NCBI GenBank assembly: GCA_018676385.1
Contig: JABHEX010000271.1
Location: forward strand, 1-12,931
DNA length: 12,931 bases
Direction: 5' to 3'
Source: Akkermansiaceae bacterium
GTDB taxonomy: Bacteria > Verrucomicrobiota > Verrucomicrobiia > Verrucomicrobiales > Akkermansiaceae
Shown: positions 7,287 to 12,931 of the stretch, one piece after another
Layout: each line of letters opens with the position of its first letter
Numbering within the stretch: position 1 is the stretch's first letter
The notes under the pieces: model-generated
Databases searched by the model: none
What the model saw: only the letters and a program-made list of their open reading frames with translations
What the model was told of the DNA's origin: nothing
Position numbers and translations under genes: made by a program

Positions 7287-7339
7287 AGAGCTATAAGTTT
7301 CAGGATTGAAGTTTCAAGTTTGAAGTGACAGATAGCTCT
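7287..7339. promoter_or_regulatory. Nested dyad and tandem repeats between aroG and the M42 gene
   Basis: AGAGCTAT (7287-7294) and ATAGCTCT (7332-7339) are perfect inverted repeats. Between them lie two tandem copies with a 14-bp period of the pattern GTTTCA-N3-TTGAAG (7297-7311 and 7311-7325), matching at 13 of 15 positions. Each copy is itself a dyad, TTCA-N4-TGAA in the first and TTCAA-GT-TTGAA in the second. The layout suits an operator serving divergent genes. Which regulator might bind is unknown. Confidence 0.4.
7290..7317 (-). promoter_or_regulatory. Candidate aroG promoter
   Basis: On the minus strand TTGAAA (7317-7312, 5 of 6 consensus), a 16-bp spacer and TATAGC (7295-7290, 4 of 6) precede the aroG ATG by 6 nt, predicting a leaderless or near-leaderless transcript. 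Both boxes fall inside the repeats annotated at 7287-7339, so a regulator bound there would be placed to control aroG. Confidence 0.45.
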
Positions 7340-7353
7340 GGTAAGTAGAGGTT

Positions 7354-8430
7354 ATGAAAGACAAAGCGATTGGCTTATTGCAAGAATTGACTGATGCGCA
7401 TGGTGCGCCTGGGTTTGAAGACGAAGTAAGGGCGATTTTTGCTGACGAGCTTGCTGAAGTGGGTGAAATCAGCACCGATGGAAATGGATCGGTTTTCTGT
7501 CAGTGTGGTCAGGGGCCCAGAGTTTTGCTTACTGGGCATATGGATGAGGTTGCCTTCAGGGTGCAGAACATCACAGCTGATGGATTTATCCAGTTTGTGC
7601 CTCTTGGTGGTTGGTGGCCGCACTGCTTACTTGCTCAGAGAGTGGCGGTGCGTAATAAAGAGGGTCAAAAAATCATGGGTGTGATCTCATCCAAGCCACC
7701 ACATTTTTTACCCGACTCAGAGCGTTCAAAAGTTCTAAGTATTGAGCAAATGTTCATTGATGTGGGTGCGCAAACCCAGATGGATTTAGAGGCGAACTAC
7801 GGCATCAGAGTGGGGGATCCGATTGTCCCAATGACAGATTTTACGCGCATGGGTCATCATGATTTGCTGATGGCTAAGGCGTTTGATAATCGTGTGGGTA
7901 TGGCGTGTGCCATTCAAGCAACTCAAGCCCTTGCAGCGAGTGGTCATCCTAATACGTTGATCGCCTGTGGAACTGTGCAAGAGGAAGTGGGTGTGCGTGG
8001 TGCCATAACGGCTGCTGTGCAGGCAAAGCCCGATGTGGCGGTGGTTCTGGAAGGGACGCCTGCTGATGATACTCCTGGCTTTAATCGGGCTCTTTCTCAA
8101 GGAGCGATGGGTCGTGGCGTACAAATTAGGATGCAGGATCCAACGGCCATTATGAATCCCGCGCTGGTGGACCTTGCTGTTGCTACGGCTGAGGAGGAAG
8201 GTATTCCTCATCAAGTGACGGTGCGTAGCAGTGGAGGGACTGATGCACGAGCATTTCACTTGTCTGGCACGGGTGTGCCATCGATAGTTCTGGGTGTGCC
8301 GTCCCGATATATTCATTCGCATAATTCGATCATCGACGTGAATGATTACCTTGCGATGGTGAATCTCTCAATGGCATTGGTGCAGAAGTTGGATCAGACT
8401 AACGTAGATTCTCTGACGGAATATCTCTAG
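7354..8430 (+). CDS. M42 family metallo-aminopeptidase
   Basis: This 358-residue protein belongs to the M42 (glutamyl aminopeptidase/TET/FrvX-like) family of cytosolic dinuclear metal peptidases that degrade short peptides. Visible landmarks are DAHGAPGFEDEVR (14-26), the metal-binding GHMDE with His62 and Asp64, KAFDNRVG with the bridging Asp178, QEEVGVRGA with Glu210 (expected general base) and Glu211, LEGTPADDTPG with Glu233 where many members have Asp, SSGGTDA (292-298), and SRYIHSHNS with His323 as the likely last ligand. There is no signal peptide. The ATG is preceded by AGAGG only 2 nt away, closer than usual for a Shine-Dalgarno. The gene diverges from aroG across a 70-bp spacer full of repeats, and lgt follows 83 bp downstream on the same strand. 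Substrate specificity and oligomeric state cannot be read from the sequence. Confidence 0.93.
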   Translation: MKDKAIGLLQELTDAHGAPGFEDEVRAIFADELAEVGEISTDGNGSVFCQCGQGPRVLLTGHMDEVAFRVQNITADGFIQFVPLGGWWPHCLLAQRVAVRNKEGQKIMGVISSKPPHFLPDSERSKVLSIEQMFIDVGAQTQMDLEANYGIRVGDPIVPMTDFTRMGHHDLLMAKAFDNRVGMACAIQATQALAASGHPNTLIACGTVQEEVGVRGAITAAVQAKPDVAVVLEGTPADDTPGFNRALSQGAMGRGVQIRMQDPTAIMNPALVDLAVATAEEEGIPHQVTVRSSGGTDARAFHLSGTGVPSIVLGVPSRYIHSHNSIIDVNDYLAMVNLSMALVQKLDQTNVDSLTEYL

Positions 8431-8513
8431 AATAAGGGGGCTTGTGTTTCTCCCGATAGCATTCTCCTAAGTCGATTCTTGCCAGATGCGAGGGAATGGT
8501 GTGAGTTGTTGAT

Positions 8514-9503
8514 GTGCTGGCTACTTACATCCACAACATGGACCCTGTCATTTTCGATGTCGTAGGTCCGATTAAATTGCGTTGGTATGGTTTGGGCTAT
8601 CTGCTGGGTTTTGTTTTGGGTTTTCTATTACTACGCTGGCTCGCAAGAAAAAAACTATGGGTGCTGCCAGCAGAAAAGGTGGCTGATTTTATTGCATATT
8701 CGGCATTTTTCGGTGTCTTTCTCGGCGGTAGATTTGGGTATATCTTATTCTACCAATTACAGACGGTATCTGGTCGTGCCGAATTTGCAGATGACCCACT
8801 GATGATTTTCAGGGTTTGGGACGGGGGAATGGCTAGCCACGGCGGAATTCTTGGGCTGGTGATCTTCACATACTTTTATGCACGCAAGAACAAGGTCTCT
8901 TGGACAGGCGTGGGAGATGGTTTGTGCGTGGTCGCTCCGATCGGGATTGCTCTCGTTAGACTTGCCAATTTCATCAATGGTGAGCTGTATGGGAGAGTTA
9001 CCAGTGGTGTAAGTTGGGCGATGAAGTTTCCTGGGGCACTGAGGGAAAATGGTAGAGCATGGGATGCTGTGAATGCATGTCGACCGCTGGCTCCAGAAAT
9101 CGATGATTTCAAAGGTTCGGATAATGAAGTTTTTAGTCAGCAGTTATCTTATCTGATCGATCAATCGCGGGATAGGCCAGAACTACTGAATGCTCTTGGG
9201 GAGTATGTGCAAGCTCGTCACCCCTCGCAACTTTACGAAGCATTGCTTGAGGGGTTTGTTCTGTTTGCCATTCTTTTTGCACTGCGCGTGCGTATTCCTA
9301 AACTCGCTAATGGCGTAATTACCGGGTTGTTTTTTGTGCTCTATGCTGTGTTCCGCATTATTGTGGAAAATTATCGTGAGCCTGACGTAGGGCAGGCATT
9401 GATCTTGGGCTTAACCAAAGGGCAGTTCTACTCCACCTTTATGATTGTTGGAGGGCTATGCTTCCTTGCCTACTCATTAAAGAGAAAGCAAAAGAGCGTG
9501 TGA
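8514..9503 (+). CDS. lgt: Phosphatidylglycerol--prolipoprotein diacylglyceryl transferase
   Basis: Lgt transfers diacylglycerol from phosphatidylglycerol to the lipobox cysteine of prelipoproteins in the inner membrane, the first step of lipoprotein maturation. The 329-residue protein has about seven hydrophobic segments and the family motifs: RWYGLGYLLGF (23-33), GGRFGYILFY (71-80), WDGGMASHGGILG with His109 (E. coli His103), RLANFINGELYGR with Arg149 and Asn152 (149-161), HPSQLYEALLEG (236-247) and ENYREPD with Arg288. About 55 residues (roughly 174-230) are inserted between the NGELYGR region and HPSQLYE; this hydrophilic loop makes it longer than the 291-residue E. coli protein. I chose the GTG at 8514 because LATYIHNMDPVIF matches the usual Lgt N-terminus and an in-frame stop lies just upstream (8502-8504). 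ATG at 8538 is the alternative. No good Shine-Dalgarno is present. It ends 13 bp from the convergent M16 gene. Confidence 0.95.
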   Translation: MLATYIHNMDPVIFDVVGPIKLRWYGLGYLLGFVLGFLLLRWLARKKLWVLPAEKVADFIAYSAFFGVFLGGRFGYILFYQLQTVSGRAEFADDPLMIFRVWDGGMASHGGILGLVIFTYFYARKNKVSWTGVGDGLCVVAPIGIALVRLANFINGELYGRVTSGVSWAMKFPGALRENGRAWDAVNACRPLAPEIDDFKGSDNEVFSQQLSYLIDQSRDRPELLNALGEYVQARHPSQLYEALLEGFVLFAILFALRVRIPKLANGVITGLFFVLYAVFRIIVENYREPDVGQALILGLTKGQFYSTFMIVGGLCFLAYSLKRKQKSV

Positions 9504-9516
9504 TTAAGGTTCCAGC

Positions 9517-12348
9517 TTACTCGGCTTGGGGAATGATTTCGAAACGAAAGGCGTTCGCCTCGTTTAAGTATTGCTTAGCCAGAGCGTTGATCTCCTGAAG
9601 TTTGATGTTTCTGTAATCTTGGTCACGCTCGTTCGCCCACTGGAGTCGATATGGTTGCTCTTGTGACTGTGACATCACAGTGCCGAGCCAGTAGGAGTTT
9701 TGGCGTAGCGTCTTTTTTAGTTCGCTTAGTTTTGGCGCAAGGGCGCGCTGTAGTTCGTCCTCAGTGGTTCCCTCGCGGGCTAGCTTATCGGCAATCTCGA
9801 TGATGATTTTACCCACACGTTTCGCCTGTTCAGGTTTTCCTGGGCTTACGGCGAGCATGTAGCCGAGATTTTCGAAGACATCGCTTGGTTGGAATCCGGC
9901 GTAAGGGCTGTATGCCTCTCCTAGCTCTTCACGAATTTTTTCACGCATTCTATTTGATAAGATGGAGCTTAGAATTCCCATGCGCCTAATTTCCTTGATG
10001 GACTCTGCTGCCAGCCATGGACCGCGCCATGTGATAATTGCAGTGCCTGTGGGGATGCGGCTTTCGAACGTGTAGCGCTTTTCTTGTGGTGCCTTTGGTA
10101 GGGTAGGTAGTTTACGTTCATTGGCGTAGGCGGGTTTGACCGTAGTGCGCTTAGGTAATGCTCCGACCGTCCGAGCGAGTATTTCCTTGAGTCTTTTTGA
10201 GTCGAAATCACCGACGATTGATAGCTCCATATATTCTTTCTGAAGTGATGGCAGAATCCATTTCCTGACATCTTCTGTGCTTAACGCCTCTGCTTGTGCC
10301 TGAGTAGGGAACATAAAGCGTGGATCATTGCCACGGAGGAACGCGGTTAGCTTTGCTTGCGCGCCTGCTGGGCTGTGTTTCATTTGAGAGTAAATGGCGG
10401 GGATTTGTGCCTTAAACATACGTTCTGCTTCTGGACGGAATCCAGGGTCTGTTAAATACGCACAGAGTAGCTGAAGTTGAAGTTCGAGGTCGTCTGCTGT
10501 GGTGGCGCCGCTGAACACAAAGGCATCGTCGCCCACTGACATGCTAATGCCTACGTTGCGCCCGGCTAAAATTGTGCGGAGTTCATCATTACTGTGTTTG
10601 CCTAGACCGCCAGCGGTGAAAGTAGCTGATGTGATGGTATCCAGCCCGATCTTGTCTTTTGGCATAGTTAGTTTGCCGCCACCTACGCGGGCAGTGAGAT
10701 TGACAGAATCCTTGCTGAAGTTGGTTTTTTTAATATTACAGCGACAACCATTGTGGAAAGTGAGTTGAGTGAAGTCGTGTTCCTTGACGTGTTTAGTTTG
10801 GGTGATCTCACCGGGCTCACCAACAATGGTGTAGTCAAACGTCTGAGATTGTTTTTTTTCAAGTGCTTTAACGGCTACATTTTTGCTTTTCTTAAACAAC
10901 GCGGCAAGTGTGGTCGTAGCATCTGCCGTTTTCTTGTTTGTGGTCAAAATGAGCGTTACATTATTAGTTTCCCATTGTTTTTTGAATGCTTTGTGGGCGA
11001 CTTGTGGTGTGACTTTATTGAGGTTTTCGCGAAGGATGGCGAGGTCGTCTATGGGTGTGGAAAATACAGCACGGTTGTGAACGTGCTTGGCGAGTGCTGA
11101 TGCTAGGTTGTTGGTCTTGCGGCTGGGTGCGGATTTAACGGCGCGTTCATAAGCATTAATTAGGTTCGCCTTAATCTCGTCGAGTTCGTCTTGGGTGAAG
11201 CCATGTTCAATAGCTCGGCGGACTTCTTGCTCGAGCATTGGCACGGCGGCTTTCCAATTGTGGTTTTTAGCATTCACAGACAACCCGTGAATTTCTGAAA
11301 ACTTGAACAGATCGTATAGGTAGGCATTACCGCCAGAGATTGCAGAATTTTCTTTTTTGGCCAATACGGAGAAGCGCCTGTTTAGAATAGAATTGGCAGC
11401 CATTAGTGCGAGTTTGGCTCCGCGATTTGCTTTAGTGTCCGGTTTATGATTGTAATTTTTAATATTTACCATGCTGATATCGGTGGTGGCTACCTCCTTG
11501 TCGGCAATCAATAGTGTCTTAAAACCAACGTTGGTTGAGATAGTTCCCAAATTAGGTTTTGGTCCGGGTTTCTCTGGATCTTTCATGTTGCCGAATGTCC
11601 TAAGGATTCTTTTTTCGGCTTCTTTGACGTCGAGGTCACCAACGTAAATAAATGTCATCCTACTCGGTATGTAATACTGTGAGTAGAAATCGGTGAATGC
11701 AGAGCGTGGTGCTGACTTGATGATTTGTTCAGTGCCGATCGGGAAGCGTTTTACCAGAAGAGCATCTGGGAGTAAGGCATTGAATTGTTGTTCCATGAGA
11801 CGCATCTGCACTGAGTCGCGGGATGTCTTTTCAGCTAGAATTACGCCGCGCTCTTTATCAATCTCCTCTTTGCGAAGAAATGCACCATCGCCAAAGTCGC
11901 GCATCACGTCAAATCCGAGTTTAAGTGTGTCTGCTTTGTTGTTCGGTAAATCCAGCATATAAACGGTCTCATCAAAGGATGTGTAGGCATTGGCATGTGC
12001 ACCGAAGGCGATACCGAGACGTTGCATCTGGGGGATGAGTTTGGTGGAGTCAGGGAAATTTTTTGAGCCATTAAACACCATATGCTCGAGAAAGTGGGCG
12101 ACTCCGCGTTGGTCATCACGTTCCATGAGGGAACCCGCAGCAATGTGCAGTCTCATGCTGACCCTGCCCGGTGGCTCCGTATTTTGCATGATGATGTATT
12201 TCATGCCATTTGCTAACTTGCCGTAGCGAACATTGGCATCAGGTTTGATATCACTAACATCGTGGGACCATGTCGCAGAGGTTGTTTTAGCGTGCAGTGG
12301 GGCAGCGATAGCCAGTGTGCCAATGAGTGAGTGTATAATAAATTTCAT
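9517..12348 (-). CDS. Secreted M16 family zinc metallopeptidase (PqqL/pitrilysin-like)
   Basis: This 943-residue protein begins with a signal peptide (MKFIIHSLIGTLAIAAPLHA, cleavage after residue 20), so it should act in the periplasm or outside the cell. The N-terminal catalytic domain has the inverted zinc motif HFLEH (His85, Glu88, His89) and the distal ligand Glu166 in KERGVILAE. A following M16 C-type domain includes FYSQYYIPSRMTFIYVGDLD (221-240). A second half with related folds lacks HxxEH. It contains a VGDFDSKR segment and REELGEAYSPYA (806-817), the typical M16 R/Y substrate-clamp region. The full two-half architecture is that of a monomeric pitrilysin or PqqL-like enzyme that cleaves peptides in a closed chamber. 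The substrate is unknown. No Shine-Dalgarno is seen; AT-rich TATATA lies close to the ATG. It is convergent with lgt and divergent from sucC, with no obvious operon partner. Confidence 0.95.
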   Translation of the reverse strand: MKFIIHSLIGTLAIAAPLHAKTTSATWSHDVSDIKPDANVRYGKLANGMKYIIMQNTEPPGRVSMRLHIAAGSLMERDDQRGVAHFLEHMVFNGSKNFPDSTKLIPQMQRLGIAFGAHANAYTSFDETVYMLDLPNNKADTLKLGFDVMRDFGDGAFLRKEEIDKERGVILAEKTSRDSVQMRLMEQQFNALLPDALLVKRFPIGTEQIIKSAPRSAFTDFYSQYYIPSRMTFIYVGDLDVKEAEKRILRTFGNMKDPEKPGPKPNLGTISTNVGFKTLLIADKEVATTDISMVNIKNYNHKPDTKANRGAKLALMAANSILNRRFSVLAKKENSAISGGNAYLYDLFKFSEIHGLSVNAKNHNWKAAVPMLEQEVRRAIEHGFTQDELDEIKANLINAYERAVKSAPSRKTNNLASALAKHVHNRAVFSTPIDDLAILRENLNKVTPQVAHKAFKKQWETNNVTLILTTNKKTADATTTLAALFKKSKNVAVKALEKKQSQTFDYTIVGEPGEITQTKHVKEHDFTQLTFHNGCRCNIKKTNFSKDSVNLTARVGGGKLTMPKDKIGLDTITSATFTAGGLGKHSNDELRTILAGRNVGISMSVGDDAFVFSGATTADDLELQLQLLCAYLTDPGFRPEAERMFKAQIPAIYSQMKHSPAGAQAKLTAFLRGNDPRFMFPTQAQAEALSTEDVRKWILPSLQKEYMELSIVGDFDSKRLKEILARTVGALPKRTTVKPAYANERKLPTLPKAPQEKRYTFESRIPTGTAIITWRGPWLAAESIKEIRRMGILSSILSNRMREKIREELGEAYSPYAGFQPSDVFENLGYMLAVSPGKPEQAKRVGKIIIEIADKLAREGTTEDELQRALAPKLSELKKTLRQNSYWLGTVMSQSQEQPYRLQWANERDQDYRNIKLQEINALAKQYLNEANAFRFEIIPQAE

Positions 12349-12429
12349 AAATATATAACAGCCATAGCGGTTCCTGCTCTAGCTATTGTTTGAAATTATT
12401 AAAATCCATAGTGCAGATATAACTGGGAT

Positions 12430-12506
12430 GTGGGGCGATTGATCTTGACCCATGTGAAAGGGAACCTTAGCTTCCCGCGTCCCGCGCCATGGAGGCGCTT
12501 TTTTCC
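12430..12506 (+). promoter_or_regulatory. Structured leader of sucC, candidate cis-regulatory RNA
   Basis: A -10-like TATAAC (12418-12423) would start transcription near 12430, without a good -35. By hand folding, 12430-12437 (GTGGGGCG) pairs with 12478-12485 (CGTCCCGC) over 8 bp including two G-U pairs. Inside it GGGAA (12460-12464) pairs with TTCCC (12472-12476). The outer stem ends in the first two bases of the terminator-like hairpin at 12484-12498, so the two structures compete at that junction. CGCG (12476-12479) can also pair with CGCG (12483-12486). No known riboswitch class is recognised. Upstream (12349-12429) I see only ATAGC/GCTAT (12364-12368, 12382-12386) as a further dyad. Confidence 0.4.
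12484..12504 (+). terminator. Terminator-like hairpin overlapping the sucC ribosome-binding site
   Basis: GCGCC (12484-12488) and GGCGC (12494-12498) form a perfect 5-bp GC stem around a 5-nt loop, followed at once by six Ts (12499-12504). The sucC ATG comes 2 nt later (12507). GGAGG (12491-12495), the only plausible Shine-Dalgarno, lies in the loop and 3' arm. No promoter fits between hairpin and gene, so sucC mRNA must read through it. This fits an attenuator or a translation switch. The stem is short, so chance remains possible. Confidence 0.45.
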
Positions 12507-12931
12507 ATGAATATCCACGAATATCAGGCAAAGGAGTTGTTCGAAAAATTTGGCGTGGCCAGCCCCAATGGTCAAGTCGCAGCAACAACTGAAGAAGCAA
12601 AGGCCGCCGCAGAAGCCATTGGCGGAAACAACCTCGTCATCAAGGCTCAAGTGCACGCTGGTGGTCGAGGTAAAGGAACGTTTAAGAATGGTTTTGAAGG
12701 GGGTGTGCATCTTGTGGAGACACCAGAAAAAGCAGCCGAGTATGCTGAAAAAATGATTGGGCAGACACTCGTTACCAAGCAGACCGGTGATGATGGCAAA
12801 CTCGTCAGCAAGGTGATGATTGCCGAAGCTGTGGATATTGAGCGAGAGCTCTACCTTGCAATCTTAATGGACCGCGAGACCTGTAGGCCGGTCATCGTTG
12901 CAAGTACCGAAGGGGGAATGGACATTGAAGA
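12507..12931 (+). CDS. sucC: Succinate--CoA ligase (ADP-forming) beta subunit, 3' end missing
   Basis: SucC is the beta subunit of succinyl-CoA synthetase, which converts succinyl-CoA to succinate with ATP or GTP formation in the TCA cycle. The window holds the first 141 codons of a protein usually near 390 residues. It opens with MNIHEYQAKELFEKFGV, the almost invariant SucC start. It then has VIKAQVHAGGRGKG (44-57) with Lys46 and the glycine-rich ATP-grasp loop, and VMIAEAVDIERELYLAILMDR (103-123). The frame is open at the right edge (EGGMDIE). The partner sucD is expected beyond it but is not visible. An in-frame ATG at 12489 would add six residues (MEALFS). I prefer 12507 because of the conserved N-terminus and GGAGG 11 nt upstream. 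The gene is preceded by a structured leader with a terminator-like hairpin. Confidence 0.96.
   Translation, partial: MNIHEYQAKELFEKFGVASPNGQVAATTEEAKAAAEAIGGNNLVIKAQVHAGGRGKGTFKNGFEGGVHLVETPEKAAEYAEKMIGQTLVTKQTGDDGKLVSKVMIAEAVDIERELYLAILMDRETCRPVIVASTEGGMDIE

Noticed and set aside
7786..8322. A 178-residue minus-strand ORF inside the M42 gene.
   Set aside because: The translated sequence is full of His, Arg and Ser with no domain-like pattern, and the + strand clearly encodes a motif-complete peptidase.
8465..8501. A weak stem (CATTCTC with GGGAATG) upstream of lgt that could mask GAGGGA.
   Set aside because: The purine run is about 18 nt from the GTG start, too far to be a normal ribosome-binding site, and the stem is only 7 bp with a wobble.
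9504..9532. An imperfect hairpin (TTCC-AGC ... GCT-TGG-GGAA) between lgt and the M16 gene.
   Set aside because: The stem needs a three-base bulge, there is no T-tract, and it lies mostly in M16 coding sequence, so it is too weak to call a terminator.
12428..12457. Tiny leader ORFs before sucC: a four-codon ATG...TGA at 12428-12442 and a start-stop ATGTGA at 12452-12457.
   Set aside because: Neither has a Shine-Dalgarno, and such short frames are expected by chance.
12451..12506. Resemblance of GTGAAAGGGAACC followed by CCCGCGCCA to the cobalamin riboswitch core.
   Set aside because: The spacing is far too short and the GGTG...AAnnCCG and CNACTGT core elements are missing.
1..12931. Insertion sequences, phage genes, CRISPR arrays, toxin-antitoxin pairs and defence islands.
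   Set aside because: None is visible. Nearly all the coding sequence belongs to housekeeping or common peptidase families, and I saw no abrupt composition change.

Overview
The window is ordinary bacterial chromosome of moderate GC. The protein set points to Verrucomicrobiota, perhaps an Akkermansiaceae/Rubritaleaceae relative. The basis is a DUF5069 protein, an Lgt with a long internal insertion, secreted TPR proteins of planctomycete/verrucomicrobial style, a secreted M16 peptidase and a typical SucC. This assignment is inference from protein style; no marker gene is present.

Layout. Positions 2-2174 (+) hold two helical TPR-like genes, the first cut by the left edge and the second secreted. 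They run convergently into selA (2259-3650, -), the PLP enzyme making selenocysteinyl-tRNA. Their likely terminator lies inside the 3' end of selA. A 270-bp divergent spacer separates selA from a DUF5069 gene (3921-4343, +), followed by the ribosome-assembly GTPase rsgA (4374-5495, +). Next comes a minus-strand pair read right to left: an aroG-type DAHP synthase (6222-7283) and, 4 bp later, a DEDDh-like exonuclease (5615-6217). Divergent from aroG is an M42 metallo-aminopeptidase (7354-8430, +), then the prolipoprotein transferase lgt (8514-9503, +). Convergent with lgt is a 943-residue secreted M16 metallopeptidase (9517-12348, -). Divergent from that, at the right edge, is the start of sucC (12507 onward, +).

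These genes do not form one pathway. They serve selenocysteine synthesis, aromatic amino acid synthesis, ribosome maturation, peptide turnover, lipoprotein maturation and the TCA cycle. I see no mobile element, CRISPR array, rRNA, tRNA or defence module. No gap between genes exceeds 300 bp.

The less ordinary content is non-coding. (1) sucC has a short structured leader ending in a terminator-like hairpin whose T-tract stops 2 nt before the start codon and whose loop and 3' arm contain the only ribosome-binding site. (2) The aroG/M42 spacer has a nested arrangement of dyads and tandem repeats over a predicted aroG promoter. (3) Several genes lack a Shine-Dalgarno but have a -10-like hexamer 6-7 nt before the start codon, suggesting leaderless mRNAs. 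I did not find a convincing new multi-gene system.
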